Notes: generated from the sequence alone by a model not told the origin. Counted from the stretch's first letter, positions 1-6,322 are shown. The stretch: 7,654 nucleotides of DNA from Clostridioides sp. (GCA_031272305.1 JAISUA010000136.1:1-7654); one strand, 5' to 3'. Numbers and translations are program-made.

Positions 1-6
1 ATAAAT

Positions 7-38
7 CAATTATAGCATATCTATCAGAAAAGTTTGTT
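7..38 (-). promoter_or_regulatory. Candidate sigma-A promoter (extended -10) for the gene beyond the window edge
   Basis: On the minus strand positions 17 to 9 read TGCTATAAT, a perfect extended -10 element (TGn plus TATAAT). The region 17-18 bp upstream (about 32-38) reads ACAAAC/AACAAA and is a poor -35, which is tolerable when an extended -10 is present. Transcription would start near position 1-3 and run out of the window. In clostridial genomes spoIVB is usually followed by spo0A, so this may be a spo0A promoter, but that gene is not visible. No clear hairpin terminator for spoIVB was found between 18 and 93. Confidence 0.4.
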
Positions 39-93
39 ACTTAATTTCATTTGTTGCAATTTAAATAAGTTTTTCTATAGTCTTTTTATGTTT

Positions 94-1224
94 TTATTTC
101 AACATTTCTTGGATAAATAATCCATACCCTTTTTTTGCGTCTTCTTTCGATACATGAGTCAAAGCACCAACTATTTTATTATTTTGAATAATAGGAGAAC
201 CACTCATTCCTTGTACAATTCCTCCGTAAGTATCTATAAATTTATCGTCGATAACTTCCAATAATATTTCTTCTGATTTTATATCGTAAATATTTGCATC
301 ATATTTCTTTCCTTCAAATAAAATATATGCTTTTCCTTTTTTTATATCTGATTCGTTTGCAACTTCCAAAAGATTGCACAAATCATCTTTTTCTAAGTCA
401 TCAGCAAAACTTCCTCTTATCCCTATATTTTCATTATTGCTGAATTCTCCTATTTTCTTAGAATTTTCGTAATCTCCCTCTAAATATCCTATCTCATCAC
501 CTTTAGATTTAATTATATTTATCGAATCTGGCCTATAAATATATCCATCTCTTATCTTTAGAAGTTCATTTGTATCTGTATCCTTAATTGGATGACCTAT
601 AGCAGAAAACATATTTGTAGAAGCGTCGTAAAACGTCATAGTACCTATTCCTGATATTTTATCTCTTACCCAAAGTCCTAACATATAATTTCCATTTCTG
701 ATTTTCGTATTTACATAAGAAGTTTTATATTTATCATTTTTCAAAACAGTAATTTTTATTTTTGAAAGTTTTTTTTCGTTAAGTATTCTTACAACATCTG
801 AACTATCTTTTATCTTTTCATCTTCTATTCCAACAATATTATCTCCTATCTGTATTCCTCCTACATAAGCTTTCGTATCATCTTCATATCCTATCACAAG
901 GACTCCATCTGTATTTGCCTTTATTCCAACTGTATAGCCTAGAGGATAGACAAATTTTTTCTGCTTGTCATTTGATGTATGAATAGATTCAGAAAAAAAA
1001 GTAGATACTTTTTCTATATTATTGAAATTAGTAAATAACGTATTTAAAGAAGAATTAGTAAATAATGTGCTTAATGATGAATTTGTAAATAACATATTCA
1101 ACGATAAAGTCGATAATAAAAAAAATCCTCCTACTAATATTAACGCAAATAGTCCAATATCTGTTTTTTTTCTAATTTTTATATTTTTAAAGTTTTGCTT
1201 ACTATTTCTATTTATTTTTTTCAA
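94..1224 (-). CDS. spoIVB: SpoIVB-type serine peptidase (family S55), membrane-anchored with PDZ domain
   Basis: SpoIVB is made in the forespore and secreted into the intermembrane space. In Bacillus subtilis it cleaves SpoIVFA, releasing SpoIVFB to activate pro-sigma-K. With the TTG start used here the product is 376 aa (B. subtilis about 426). Visible in order: a basic N-terminus, one membrane segment (about 23-42, IGLFALILVGGFFLLSTLSL), a threefold repeated linker (41-67), a PDZ domain (about 95-164, with GIKANTDGVLVIGY and GGIQIGDNIVGI) and the S55 domain. The latter has AIGHP with probable catalytic His211, Asp326, and GMSGSPI with probable catalytic Ser341; the 15-residue Asp-Ser spacing equals that of B. 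subtilis D363/S378. An ATG at 1290 would add 22 residues but has no Shine-Dalgarno. The TTG at 1224-1222 (Leu23 of the longer frame) has AGGAG 10 nt upstream and leaves only about 20 residues before the membrane segment. Family is certain; the start is moderately so. A terminator-like hairpin separates it from recN, so it is probably transcribed on its own. Confidence 0.93.
   Translation of the reverse strand: MKKINRNSKQNFKNIKIRKKTDIGLFALILVGGFFLLSTLSLNMLFTNSSLSTLFTNSSLNTLFTNFNNIEKVSTFFSESIHTSNDKQKKFVYPLGYTVGIKANTDGVLVIGYEDDTKAYVGGIQIGDNIVGIEDEKIKDSSDVVRILNEKKLSKIKITVLKNDKYKTSYVNTKIRNGNYMLGLWVRDKISGIGTMTFYDASTNMFSAIGHPIKDTDTNELLKIRDGYIYRPDSINIIKSKGDEIGYLEGDYENSKKIGEFSNNENIGIRGSFADDLEKDDLCNLLEVANESDIKKGKAYILFEGKKYDANIYDIKSEEILLEVIDDKFIDTYGGIVQGMSGSPIIQNNKIVGALTHVSKEDAKKGYGLFIQEMLK
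1024..1104 (-). repeat. 27-bp tandem repeat x3 inside spoIVB (juxtamembrane linker)
   Basis: Three adjacent 27-bp units (1078-1104, 1051-1077, 1024-1050), each carrying GTAAATAA on the plus strand at exact 27-bp spacing (1031, 1058, 1085). They encode SLNMLFTNS, SLSTLFTNS and SLNTLFTNF, just after the membrane segment and before the PDZ domain. The period is a multiple of three, so the frame is kept. The units have diverged, indicating an older duplication. Confidence 0.88.
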
Positions 1225-1234
1225 TTTATGACAA

Positions 1235-1239
1235 CTCCT
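1235..1239 (-). promoter_or_regulatory. Ribosome binding site deciding the spoIVB start
   Basis: The minus strand reads AGGAG here, then 10 nt (TTGTCATAAA), then TTG at 1224-1222 in the spoIVB frame. The upstream ATG at 1290-1288 is preceded by ATTGCATAATA with no purine-rich site, so AGGAG is the better initiation signal. The spacing is slightly long, which keeps this short of certain. Confidence 0.55.
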
Positions 1240-1313
1240 ACTGAATAATTTTAAACTTTCAATAAAGATATTTTTTACTTTGAAGTTCATTATTATGCAA
1301 TAGTAAATATCAC

Positions 1314-1366
1314 AAAAAAATCCAGAGTAGTATTAGACTTGCAAAAAAGCAACAACCTACTCTGAA
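1314..1366 (-). terminator. Rho-independent terminator-like hairpin after recN
   Basis: Arms CAGAGTAG (1323-1330) and CTACTCTG (1357-1364) are perfect 8-bp complements, extendable by a G-U and an A-U pair. A second nested stem TTGC/GCAA (1339-1342, 1349-1352) closes an A6 (plus strand) loop. On the minus strand the outer stem is followed by GGA and seven T residues (1320-1314), the layout of an intrinsic terminator. The loop is longer than usual (26 nt) unless the inner stem forms. It would end the recN transcript before spoIVB. Confidence 0.6.
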
Positions 1367-1398
1367 AACAATTTCATAAACTCTTTTATTTAAAGTTT

Positions 1399-1433
1399 AC
1401 TTATTACCTTAATTTTATTTCAAGGTGATAAGT
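1399..1433 (-). other. Hairpin directly after the recN stop codon
   Basis: The plus strand reads ACTTATTACCTT (1399-1410), an 11-nt loop, then AAGGTGATAAGT (1422-1433): a 12-bp inverted repeat with one non-complementary position. In the minus-strand transcript that position is a C/A mismatch (in plus-strand RNA it would be U-G). It begins 2 nt past the recN stop and has no T-tract. A 3'-end stabiliser or first part of a two-hairpin termination zone is possible. Confidence 0.5.
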
Positions 1434-1434
1434 A

Positions 1435-3141
1435 TCATATTCTTTTTATCATTTCTTTTGCATTTTCTATTGTCTTGCTAGTAATGTTCTTACCTGCAAT
1501 AAGTCTTGCGATTTCTTTTATTCTATCTTCATCACTTAATTTTTTGATATTAGTTACAGTTCTATCTTCTTTTATGCTCTTTTCGATAAGAAAATGAGTC
1601 GTTGCATTGACAGCTATCTGAGATAGATGTGTAATACAAATAATTTGTTTCTTCTTAGCTATATTTCTCAACTTTTCTCCAACAATCTGTGCTGCTACTC
1701 CACTTATTCCTGTGTCGATTTCATCGAATATCAAAGTTTCTGTTCCATCAATATCAGCAAGTATTGTTTTGAATGCAAGCATAAATCTTGACATTTCTCC
1801 ACCAGATGCAACTTTATTTATAGGTTTCATATCTTCACCTAAATTAAAAGAAACCATAAACTCTATTTTATCTTTTCCTTCTGTTCCAAAAATAAATTCA
1901 ACCCTATCTTTTCCTTTTTCATCGAAATCAGATTCCGTAACTTTTACTTCAAATTTTACATTTTTCATCTCAAGACTTTCAAGTTCTTTTATAAGTAAAT
2001 TTTCAAGTTCTTTAGCAGATTCTACTCTAGCTGATGTAAGGTTTGAAGCTTTTTCTTCTAAGACTTTTTCAACCTTTTCAATTTCTGACTTAAGCTCTAA
2101 GACTTTCTCATCTCTGTTTAGTATAAGTTTCAATCTCTTTGAGATTTTTGCGTAGTATTTAAATATATCTGAAATAGTATTTCCATATTTTCTTCTAAGA
2201 TTATTTATTTCATCTACTCTATATTCTATTCTATCTAGTTCATCAGGCTCAAAATTTGTTTTATCCATATATCTTCCTATTGAAGAAACTATATCTTGAA
2301 GCTCAAAACTGATTCTATCTATATCATTGCTCAAAGTTCCTAGTTCACTATCATAATCGCAAAGATTTGATAAATCTGAAGAAGCAGAACATATTAAATC
2401 AACTGCATTGATCTGTCCTCCTCCAAGTTCAAAATATGCTTTATTTAATTTTTCATAGATTTTTTCACTATTTCTAACAATTTCTCGTCTTTTAAGCAAT
2501 TCTTCATATTCTTCTTCGCTTAAATCAGCCTCTGCAATCTCGTCTATTTGAAATTTTATCAAATCTATTTCTCTTTCAATTTCTTTTTCATCTTTATTGT
2601 CATTTAATTTATTCAGTTCTCTTTTTAATGATTTGAATTTAGAATATATATTAGAATATTCATTTTTGAAGAAGTCTATTTTTTCTCCTCCAAATAAATC
2701 CAAATAATCTATATGTGTTTCAACATTTAATAAAGCATTGTTTTGATGTTGACCATGAACATCTACAAGGAGTGAGGATAATTGTTTTAGCGTTGCTATT
2801 CTAACTGTTCTTCCGTTGATTTTTGCATTACTTTTTCCATCGTCAAAAAAAGTTCTTGTTAAAATTACTAGGTTGTCCTCGTCGAAATCTATATCATTTT
2901 CCTTTAGAAATTTCACTACATTTTCATTTGATGTCTGAAAAACAACTTCTACAATACCTTTTTCAGTTCCTTTTCGAAGAAATGTTCTATCGTATTTATT
3001 TCCTAAAGAAAGATTCAATGCATCTATTATTATAGACTTTCCTGCACCTGTCTCACCTGTTAAAATATTTAATTCGTCACCTATTGTAAGTCTTAATTCC
3101 TCTATTAAAGCACAATTTTTCATATATATTTCTTGAATCAA
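1435..3141 (-). CDS. recN: DNA repair protein RecN (SMC-like ATPase)
   Basis: RecN is an SMC-related ABC ATPase recruited early to DNA double-strand breaks, where it tethers DNA for RecA-dependent repair. With the start used here it is 568 aa (family about 550-580). Visible: Walker A GETGAGKS (29-36); the VHGQHQNNALL segment (about 128-138); a charged helical region of about 145-390 predicted to form the coiled coil; ABC signature KVASGGEMSR (around 443-452); Walker B LIFDEID with Asp473/Glu474; and the H-loop ITHLSQ with His505. The frame opens at GTG (3150), but that GTG lies inside GGGGTGAT, a strong Shine-Dalgarno. The following in-frame TTG at 3141-3139 gives an N-terminus (MIQEIYMKNCALIEEL) that aligns from the first residue with normal RecN. 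It follows tlyA by 26 bp, probably co-transcribed. A 12-residue duplication sits just before the ABC signature. Confidence 0.97.
   Translation of the reverse strand: MIQEIYMKNCALIEELRLTIGDELNILTGETGAGKSIIIDALNLSLGNKYDRTFLRKGTEKGIVEVVFQTSNENVVKFLKENDIDFDEDNLVILTRTFFDDGKSNAKINGRTVRIATLKQLSSLLVDVHGQHQNNALLNVETHIDYLDLFGGEKIDFFKNEYSNIYSKFKSLKRELNKLNDNKDEKEIEREIDLIKFQIDEIAEADLSEEEYEELLKRREIVRNSEKIYEKLNKAYFELGGGQINAVDLICSASSDLSNLCDYDSELGTLSNDIDRISFELQDIVSSIGRYMDKTNFEPDELDRIEYRVDEINNLRRKYGNTISDIFKYYAKISKRLKLILNRDEKVLELKSEIEKVEKVLEEKASNLTSARVESAKELENLLIKELESLEMKNVKFEVKVTESDFDEKGKDRVEFIFGTEGKDKIEFMVSFNLGEDMKPINKVASGGEMSRFMLAFKTILADIDGTETLIFDEIDTGISGVAAQIVGEKLRNIAKKKQIICITHLSQIAVNATTHFLIEKSIKEDRTVTNIKKLSDEDRIKEIARLIAGKNITSKTIENAKEMIKRI
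1843..1914 (-). repeat. 36-bp imperfect tandem duplication inside recN
   Basis: Two adjacent 36-bp units encode GKDRVEFIFGTE and GKDKIEFMVSFN (residues 410-433 of the 568-aa product). RecN normally has a single G-x-D-x-VEF segment running into xxNxGE and the KVASGGE signature, so one copy looks like an in-frame insertion. On the plus strand the shared core is CTATCTTTTCC versus TTATCTTTTCC. Confidence 0.7.
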
Positions 3142-3145
3142 ATTT

Positions 3146-3153
3146 ATCACCCC
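3146..3153 (-). promoter_or_regulatory. Ribosome binding site deciding the recN start
   Basis: The minus strand reads GGGGTGAT (3153-3146), closely matching the anti-Shine-Dalgarno complement GGAGGTGAT. The TTG at 3141-3139 follows the core at a normal spacing of about 8 nt. The GTG at 3150-3148 is part of this site and is unlikely to be the start. Confidence 0.75.
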
Positions 3154-3167
3154 AATTTCTTCAAAAA

Positions 3168-4109
3168 TCAGTTTATATTTAATTTATGTGATTCTTCAAC
3201 AAGTTTTTCTATTTTTATTTTCAATGATTCAATATTGTAAGATTCTATTTTTTCTTGTTTATCATTTTTATCTTTAACTTCATTTTGTTCTAATTGAACT
3301 TCTTGTTTTACGGCTTTATCTTTATTATCATTAAAATCTTCAATATCTTTAGTATTAACTTCTTCTATATCTTTATTTTCTATTTTCTTTAGATGTATAA
3401 GATATTCAATATTTCCTTCTGGTCCTTTTATCGGCGAAAAATCTAAGTCTAATATTTTGAATTTATTTTTCAGTGCATATCCACAAACTTCTTCAATAAC
3501 TTCAATATGAGTAGATTTTTCTCTTACTACACCTTTTTTGCCTACTTTTTCTCTTCCAGCTTCAAATTGTGGTTTGATAAGAGCAACTACTTCTCCATCC
3601 ACATCCAAAAGTTCATACACTTTTGGAAGAACTAATTTCAAAGAAATAAAAGAAACATCAATAGAGGCAAAACCAGCCTTCTCTTGAAAATCATCTGGAT
3701 TTACATGTCTGATATTTGTTCTTTCTAAACACACTACTCTCTCATCTTGTCTCAACTTCCAAGCAAGTTGTCCATATCCTACATCTATGGAATATACTTT
3801 TGTAGCACCATTTTGTAGCATACAATCAGTAAATCCTCCTGTTGATGCTCCTATATCCATACAAACTTTATCATTAAGAGAAATATCGAAAACTTTCATT
3901 GCTTTTTCAAGTTTATATCCACCTCTGCTTACGTATGGATTTGTTTTTCCTCTAACTTCTATTTTCGCACCTTCTTTTATTTCTGCACCAGCTTTATCAA
4001 CTCTTTGGTTGTCGACAAAAATAATTCCTGACATCAGAGCTTTTTTAGCCTTTTCTCTGCTGTCGAAAAAACCTTGCTCAACCAAAGCAACATCTATTCT
4101 TTTTTTCAT
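3168..4109 (-). CDS. tlyA: TlyA family rRNA (cytidine-2'-O)-methyltransferase
   Basis: TlyA proteins 2'-O-methylate cytidines of rRNA (in mycobacteria 23S C1920, and in some types 16S C1409, a capreomycin-sensitivity determinant); some members are also called hemolysins. The product is 313 aa, longer than the usual 270 or so. Visible: an N-terminal S4 RNA-binding domain (about 1-60, RIDVALVEQGFFDSREKA), the link YVSRGGYKLEKA, then an FtsJ/RrmJ-type SAM fold with MDIGASTGGFTD (84-95), SIDVSF, ALIKPQFE and GPEGNIEYLIHL. Candidate catalytic K-D-K-E residues are Lys66, Asp151, Lys179 and Glu235. After about residue 242 comes a charged low-complexity stretch of about 45 residues, then a helix (IKIEKLVEESHKL) resembling the normal family C-terminus, so a linker seems inserted. 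ATG at 4109 is preceded by AGGTAGG. It lies 63 bp after dxs and 26 bp before recN. Whether it acts on one or both rRNAs cannot be told here. Confidence 0.93.
   Translation of the reverse strand: MKKRIDVALVEQGFFDSREKAKKALMSGIIFVDNQRVDKAGAEIKEGAKIEVRGKTNPYVSRGGYKLEKAMKVFDISLNDKVCMDIGASTGGFTDCMLQNGATKVYSIDVGYGQLAWKLRQDERVVCLERTNIRHVNPDDFQEKAGFASIDVSFISLKLVLPKVYELLDVDGEVVALIKPQFEAGREKVGKKGVVREKSTHIEVIEEVCGYALKNKFKILDLDFSPIKGPEGNIEYLIHLKKIENKDIEEVNTKDIEDFNDNKDKAVKQEVQLEQNEVKDKNDKQEKIESYNIESLKIKIEKLVEESHKLNIN
3330..3377 (-). repeat. 24-bp tandem duplication in the tlyA C-terminal linker
   Basis: Two adjacent 24-bp units (3354-3377 and 3330-3353), about 20 of 24 positions identical, encode NKDIEEVN and TKDIEDFN (residues 245-260). 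They lie in the acidic/basic low-complexity linker that makes this TlyA unusually long. The frame is preserved. Confidence 0.7.
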
Positions 4110-4172
4110 ATTACCTACCTTTTTATTTTTTATATTATTAATGTCTAAACTATATTCTGAAATTATTTATGA

Positions 4173-6128
4173 TTAAGCAAATATACTTCTTATTTTTTCT
4201 GCAATTTTATTAGCTGATATTCCTGCTATATCATACAATTCTTCTTGAGATCCCTGTTTTATAAATTCTTCTGGAATACCAATATTATAAATATCAACGT
4301 CGTATTTATTTTGAGTCACAAAAGAATTTATCCTACTTCCAAATCCACCTGTCACTACGTTATCTTCAACTGTGACGATAGTTTTGTGTGTTTTAAATAT
4401 TTCATCGAGTAATTTTTCATCAATTGGTTTTAGAAATCTTGAATTTACAACAGTTATTTCTATACCTTCTTCTTTTAGAATTTTCTGTGCATCTAATGCT
4501 TCTTTTACAGATCTTCCTATTGCAAGTACAGCAATATCTCTTCCATAATTCAACACTTCATAACTACCCACTTCAAATAGTTCTGATTTTCTCTTTGTAT
4601 TGCTTTCGTTATTGCTAATAATTTTATTAGCGTTTTCATCATTGCTAACAATTTTATTAGTATTTTCATCTTTACAGCTCAAAACTGTATCTATGAAATA
4701 ACTATTTCCTCTTGGATATCTTATTGCAATAGCTCCTTCTATTTTAAGTGACAAATCAAGCATTTGCTCTAGCTCTCTAGTGTCTTTTGGTGCCATCACC
4801 GTAATATTTGGAATCATATTTAAATAACTCAAATCAAACATTCCATGATGTGTTTCACCATCATTTCCAACAAGTCCTGCTCTGTCTATAAGCAGAGTAA
4901 CATTTCTTGAACAAAGGCATACATCATGTATAATCTGATCAAAACCTCTTTGCAAAAATGTCGAGTATACAGCAAAATAAGGTCTATATCCATTTTTTGC
5001 AAGACCTGCACAAAAAGTAACTGCATTTTGTTCTGCTATACCAACATCAAAAAATCTATTTGGATATTTTTTTTGAAAAATATTTAGTCCTGTTCCAGAT
5101 GGCATAGCCGCAGTCACTGCTACTACCCTATTATCTTTATCAGCCATTTTTGATAATTTCGTTCCAACTACACTTGATATAGAAATACTAGAAGAAGGTT
5201 TAACACCTTCTCTATAATCAAACTTTGAAACTCCATGATATTTATCAGGCTCAAGTTCTGCAAATTTATAACCTTTACCCTTTTTAGTAATAACATGTAT
5301 AAATTTAGGTCCTTTTTTAGTTTTGGAATTATTAAAAACTCTTATAAGCTCTTCTATATTGTGACCGTCTACAGGACCAATATAATTTATTCCCAAAGAG
5401 TCTATAAGTTCACTCTCTTGAGGTGCAAAACTACTTGTAATCTTTCCTTTTATCTTATATGCTGTGTTCGAAATAAATTCACCTGTAGATGTTATACTCA
5501 AAAGTTTTTCTATTCTATTTTCCATTTGATTTATATATGAGTTTTTTAGTAAATCAGAAAAATAATGACTCACTCCACCTACATTTTTATCAATAGACAT
5601 CTCGTTATCGTTTAAAATAACTGTAATATTTGTTTTTAGATCTCCAAGTAGATTAAGTGCTTCAAATGCCATTCCACCTGTCAAAGCACCATCACCGATT
5701 ACAGCTATAATATCGTAATTTTCATTGCTCAAATCTCTAGCACAACCCATTCCCAATCCTGCTGATATAGATGTAGAACTATGTCCAGCATCAAAAATAT
5801 CATGTTCACTCTCTTCTTCTTTTAAGAATCCACTCAATCCATTAAGTTTTCTTAAGTTTTTAAATTCATCTTTTCTTCCTGTAATTATCTTGTGAACATA
5901 AGCTTGATGTCCTACATCCCAAATTATTTTGTCTTTAGGGCTATCAAACACTTTGTGTAAAGCTAAAGTCAATTCAACTGCTCCTAGATTGGATGAAAGA
6001 TGTCCTCCAGTTTGAGAAACCGACTTGACAAGAAATTTTCTAATATCTTTTGCAAGCAAATCCAATTCTTCTAAATTCATTTTCTTAATATCTTTCGGAG
6101 AATTGACCTTACTTAAATATTTATACAT
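4173..6128 (-). CDS. dxs: 1-deoxy-D-xylulose-5-phosphate synthase
   Basis: DXS condenses pyruvate with glyceraldehyde 3-phosphate, with thiamine diphosphate and Mg2+, to give DXP, the entry step of the MEP pathway to IPP/DMAPP (DXP also feeds thiamine and pyridoxal synthesis). With the chosen start it is 651 aa (E. coli 620). Visible (numbering from that start): TGGHLSSNLG with His43; DVGHQAYVHK; the thiamine-diphosphate motif from Gly145-Asp146-Gly147 to Asn175; DRAGLVGNDGETHHG; EQNAV with the conserved Glu366; RYPRGN (470-475); and the transketolase C-terminal domain (VEDNVVTGGFGS). These residues keep the E. coli offsets (H49, D152, N181, E370). The frame opens at a TTG at 6179, but ATG 6128 has AGAGGTGA 7 nt upstream and gives a normal N-terminus (MYKYLSKVNSPKDIKKM). 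A roughly 25-residue Asn-rich insertion (about 483-513) holds a tandem repeat. Upstream lies a 194-bp gap with a dyad and a hairpin. Confidence 0.98.
   Translation of the reverse strand: MYKYLSKVNSPKDIKKMNLEELDLLAKDIRKFLVKSVSQTGGHLSSNLGAVELTLALHKVFDSPKDKIIWDVGHQAYVHKIITGRKDEFKNLRKLNGLSGFLKEEESEHDIFDAGHSSTSISAGLGMGCARDLSNENYDIIAVIGDGALTGGMAFEALNLLGDLKTNITVILNDNEMSIDKNVGGVSHYFSDLLKNSYINQMENRIEKLLSITSTGEFISNTAYKIKGKITSSFAPQESELIDSLGINYIGPVDGHNIEELIRVFNNSKTKKGPKFIHVITKKGKGYKFAELEPDKYHGVSKFDYREGVKPSSSISISSVVGTKLSKMADKDNRVVAVTAAMPSGTGLNIFQKKYPNRFFDVGIAEQNAVTFCAGLAKNGYRPYFAVYSTFLQRGFDQIIHDVCLCSRNVTLLIDRAGLVGNDGETHHGMFDLSYLNMIPNITVMAPKDTRELEQMLDLSLKIEGAIAIRYPRGNSYFIDTVLSCKDENTNKIVSNDENANKIISNNESNTKRKSELFEVGSYEVLNYGRDIAVLAIGRSVKEALDAQKILKEEGIEITVVNSRFLKPIDEKLLDEIFKTHKTIVTVEDNVVTGGFGSRINSFVTQNKYDVDIYNIGIPEEFIKQGSQEELYDIAGISANKIAEKIRSIFA
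4611..4670 (-). repeat. 30-bp tandem duplication inside dxs
   Basis: Units 4641-4670 and 4611-4640 are identical at 27 of 30 positions and encode DENTNKIVSN and DENANKIISN. A degenerate partial unit (NESNTK) follows. They lie between the pyrimidine-binding domain and the C-terminal domain, where E. coli DXS has a much shorter linker. This is the best preserved coding duplication in the window, so probably the most recent. Confidence 0.92.
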
Positions 6129-6135
6129 TATGTTT

Positions 6136-6143
6136 TCACCTCT
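6136..6143 (-). promoter_or_regulatory. Ribosome binding site deciding the dxs start
   Basis: The minus strand reads AGAGGTGA, then AAACATA, then ATG at 6128-6126. The in-frame TTG at 6179-6177 would add 17 residues absent from ordinary DXS proteins and has no comparable site. Confidence 0.85.
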
Positions 6144-6159
6144 AATTTTCCCATCAATA

Positions 6160-6200
6160 TTTAAAATATATAAATCCAAAATCTTTTGACAGTGTCAAAA
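6160..6200 (-). promoter_or_regulatory. Perfect 17-bp dyad overlapping a -35-like TTGACA upstream of dxs
   Basis: Positions 6184-6200 read TTTTGACAGTGTCAAAA, a perfect dyad with 8-bp arms around one central base. On the minus strand it contains TTGACA (6198-6193), a consensus -35. At 17-20 bp spacing the AT-rich stretch ATTTATATA could serve as a weak -10, giving a leader of roughly 35 nt before the dxs ATG. The dyad could be a repressor or activator operator. It could also fold as a 7-bp RNA hairpin with a 3-nt loop, followed on the plus strand by TTTT. I do not recognise the site as that of a known regulator. Confidence 0.45.
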
Positions 6201-6205
6201 TTTTA

Positions 6206-6270
6206 GTATGAAATTTTGCTTTCACTAGAAATATCTATTTTTTTCAAAGTGTCTACAACAAAATTCATAC
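6206..6270 (-). other. Long imperfect inverted repeat in the DUF212-dxs gap
   Basis: Arms GTATGAAATTTTG (6206-6218) and CAAAATTCATAC (6259-6270) are complementary over 12 bp with a single bulged A. A short inner CACT/AGTG (6223-6226, 6248-6251) could add a second stem. In the minus-strand transcript it lies between the DUF212 stop and the dxs promoter-like dyad, with no T-tract after it. It may be a weak terminator, a processing or stability element, or part of a structured leader. It matches no riboswitch class I can recognise. Confidence 0.45.
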
Positions 6271-6284
6271 AAAATATTTTTAAC

Positions 6285-6321
6285 ATCCTATTTTTAATAT
6301 CCTATTTTTAATATCCTATCT
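6285..6321. repeat. 14-bp tandem repeat, about 2.6 copies, just after the DUF212 stop
   Basis: ATCCTATTTTTAAT occurs at 6285-6298 and 6299-6312, identically, followed by a partial unit ATCCTATCT from 6313. It starts directly downstream of the DUF212 stop codon (6325-6323). The period is not a multiple of three, which fits its noncoding position. Confidence 0.9.
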
Positions 6322-6322
6322 T

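Noticed and set aside
1291..1297. CATAATA as a sigma-G/F promoter for spoIVB
   Set aside because: No GHATR-like -35 lies at 17-18 bp upstream (that position is a T-run), and the heptamer is common by chance in such AT-rich DNA; kept only as a weak remark.
1712..2155. Plus-strand open frame of 147 codons opposite recN
   Set aside because: It is antisense to a strongly conserved RecN region, is Ser/Phe-rich as expected from the complement of Glu/Lys codons, and resembles no family.
3787..4176. Plus-strand open frame of 129 codons opposite tlyA
   Set aside because: It is antisense to the conserved S4 and SAM-binding domains of tlyA; no separate coding evidence was seen.
6184..6200. The dyad as a rho-independent terminator
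   Set aside because: As RNA it gives only an AU-rich 7-bp stem with a 3-nt loop, and on the gene strand it is followed by GATTTTGG rather than a clean T-tract; an operator reading fits better.
6129..6322. Possible thiamine-pyrophosphate riboswitch upstream of dxs
   Set aside because: The conserved CTGAGA and ACCTGA-type core elements are not visible in the minus-strand sequence.
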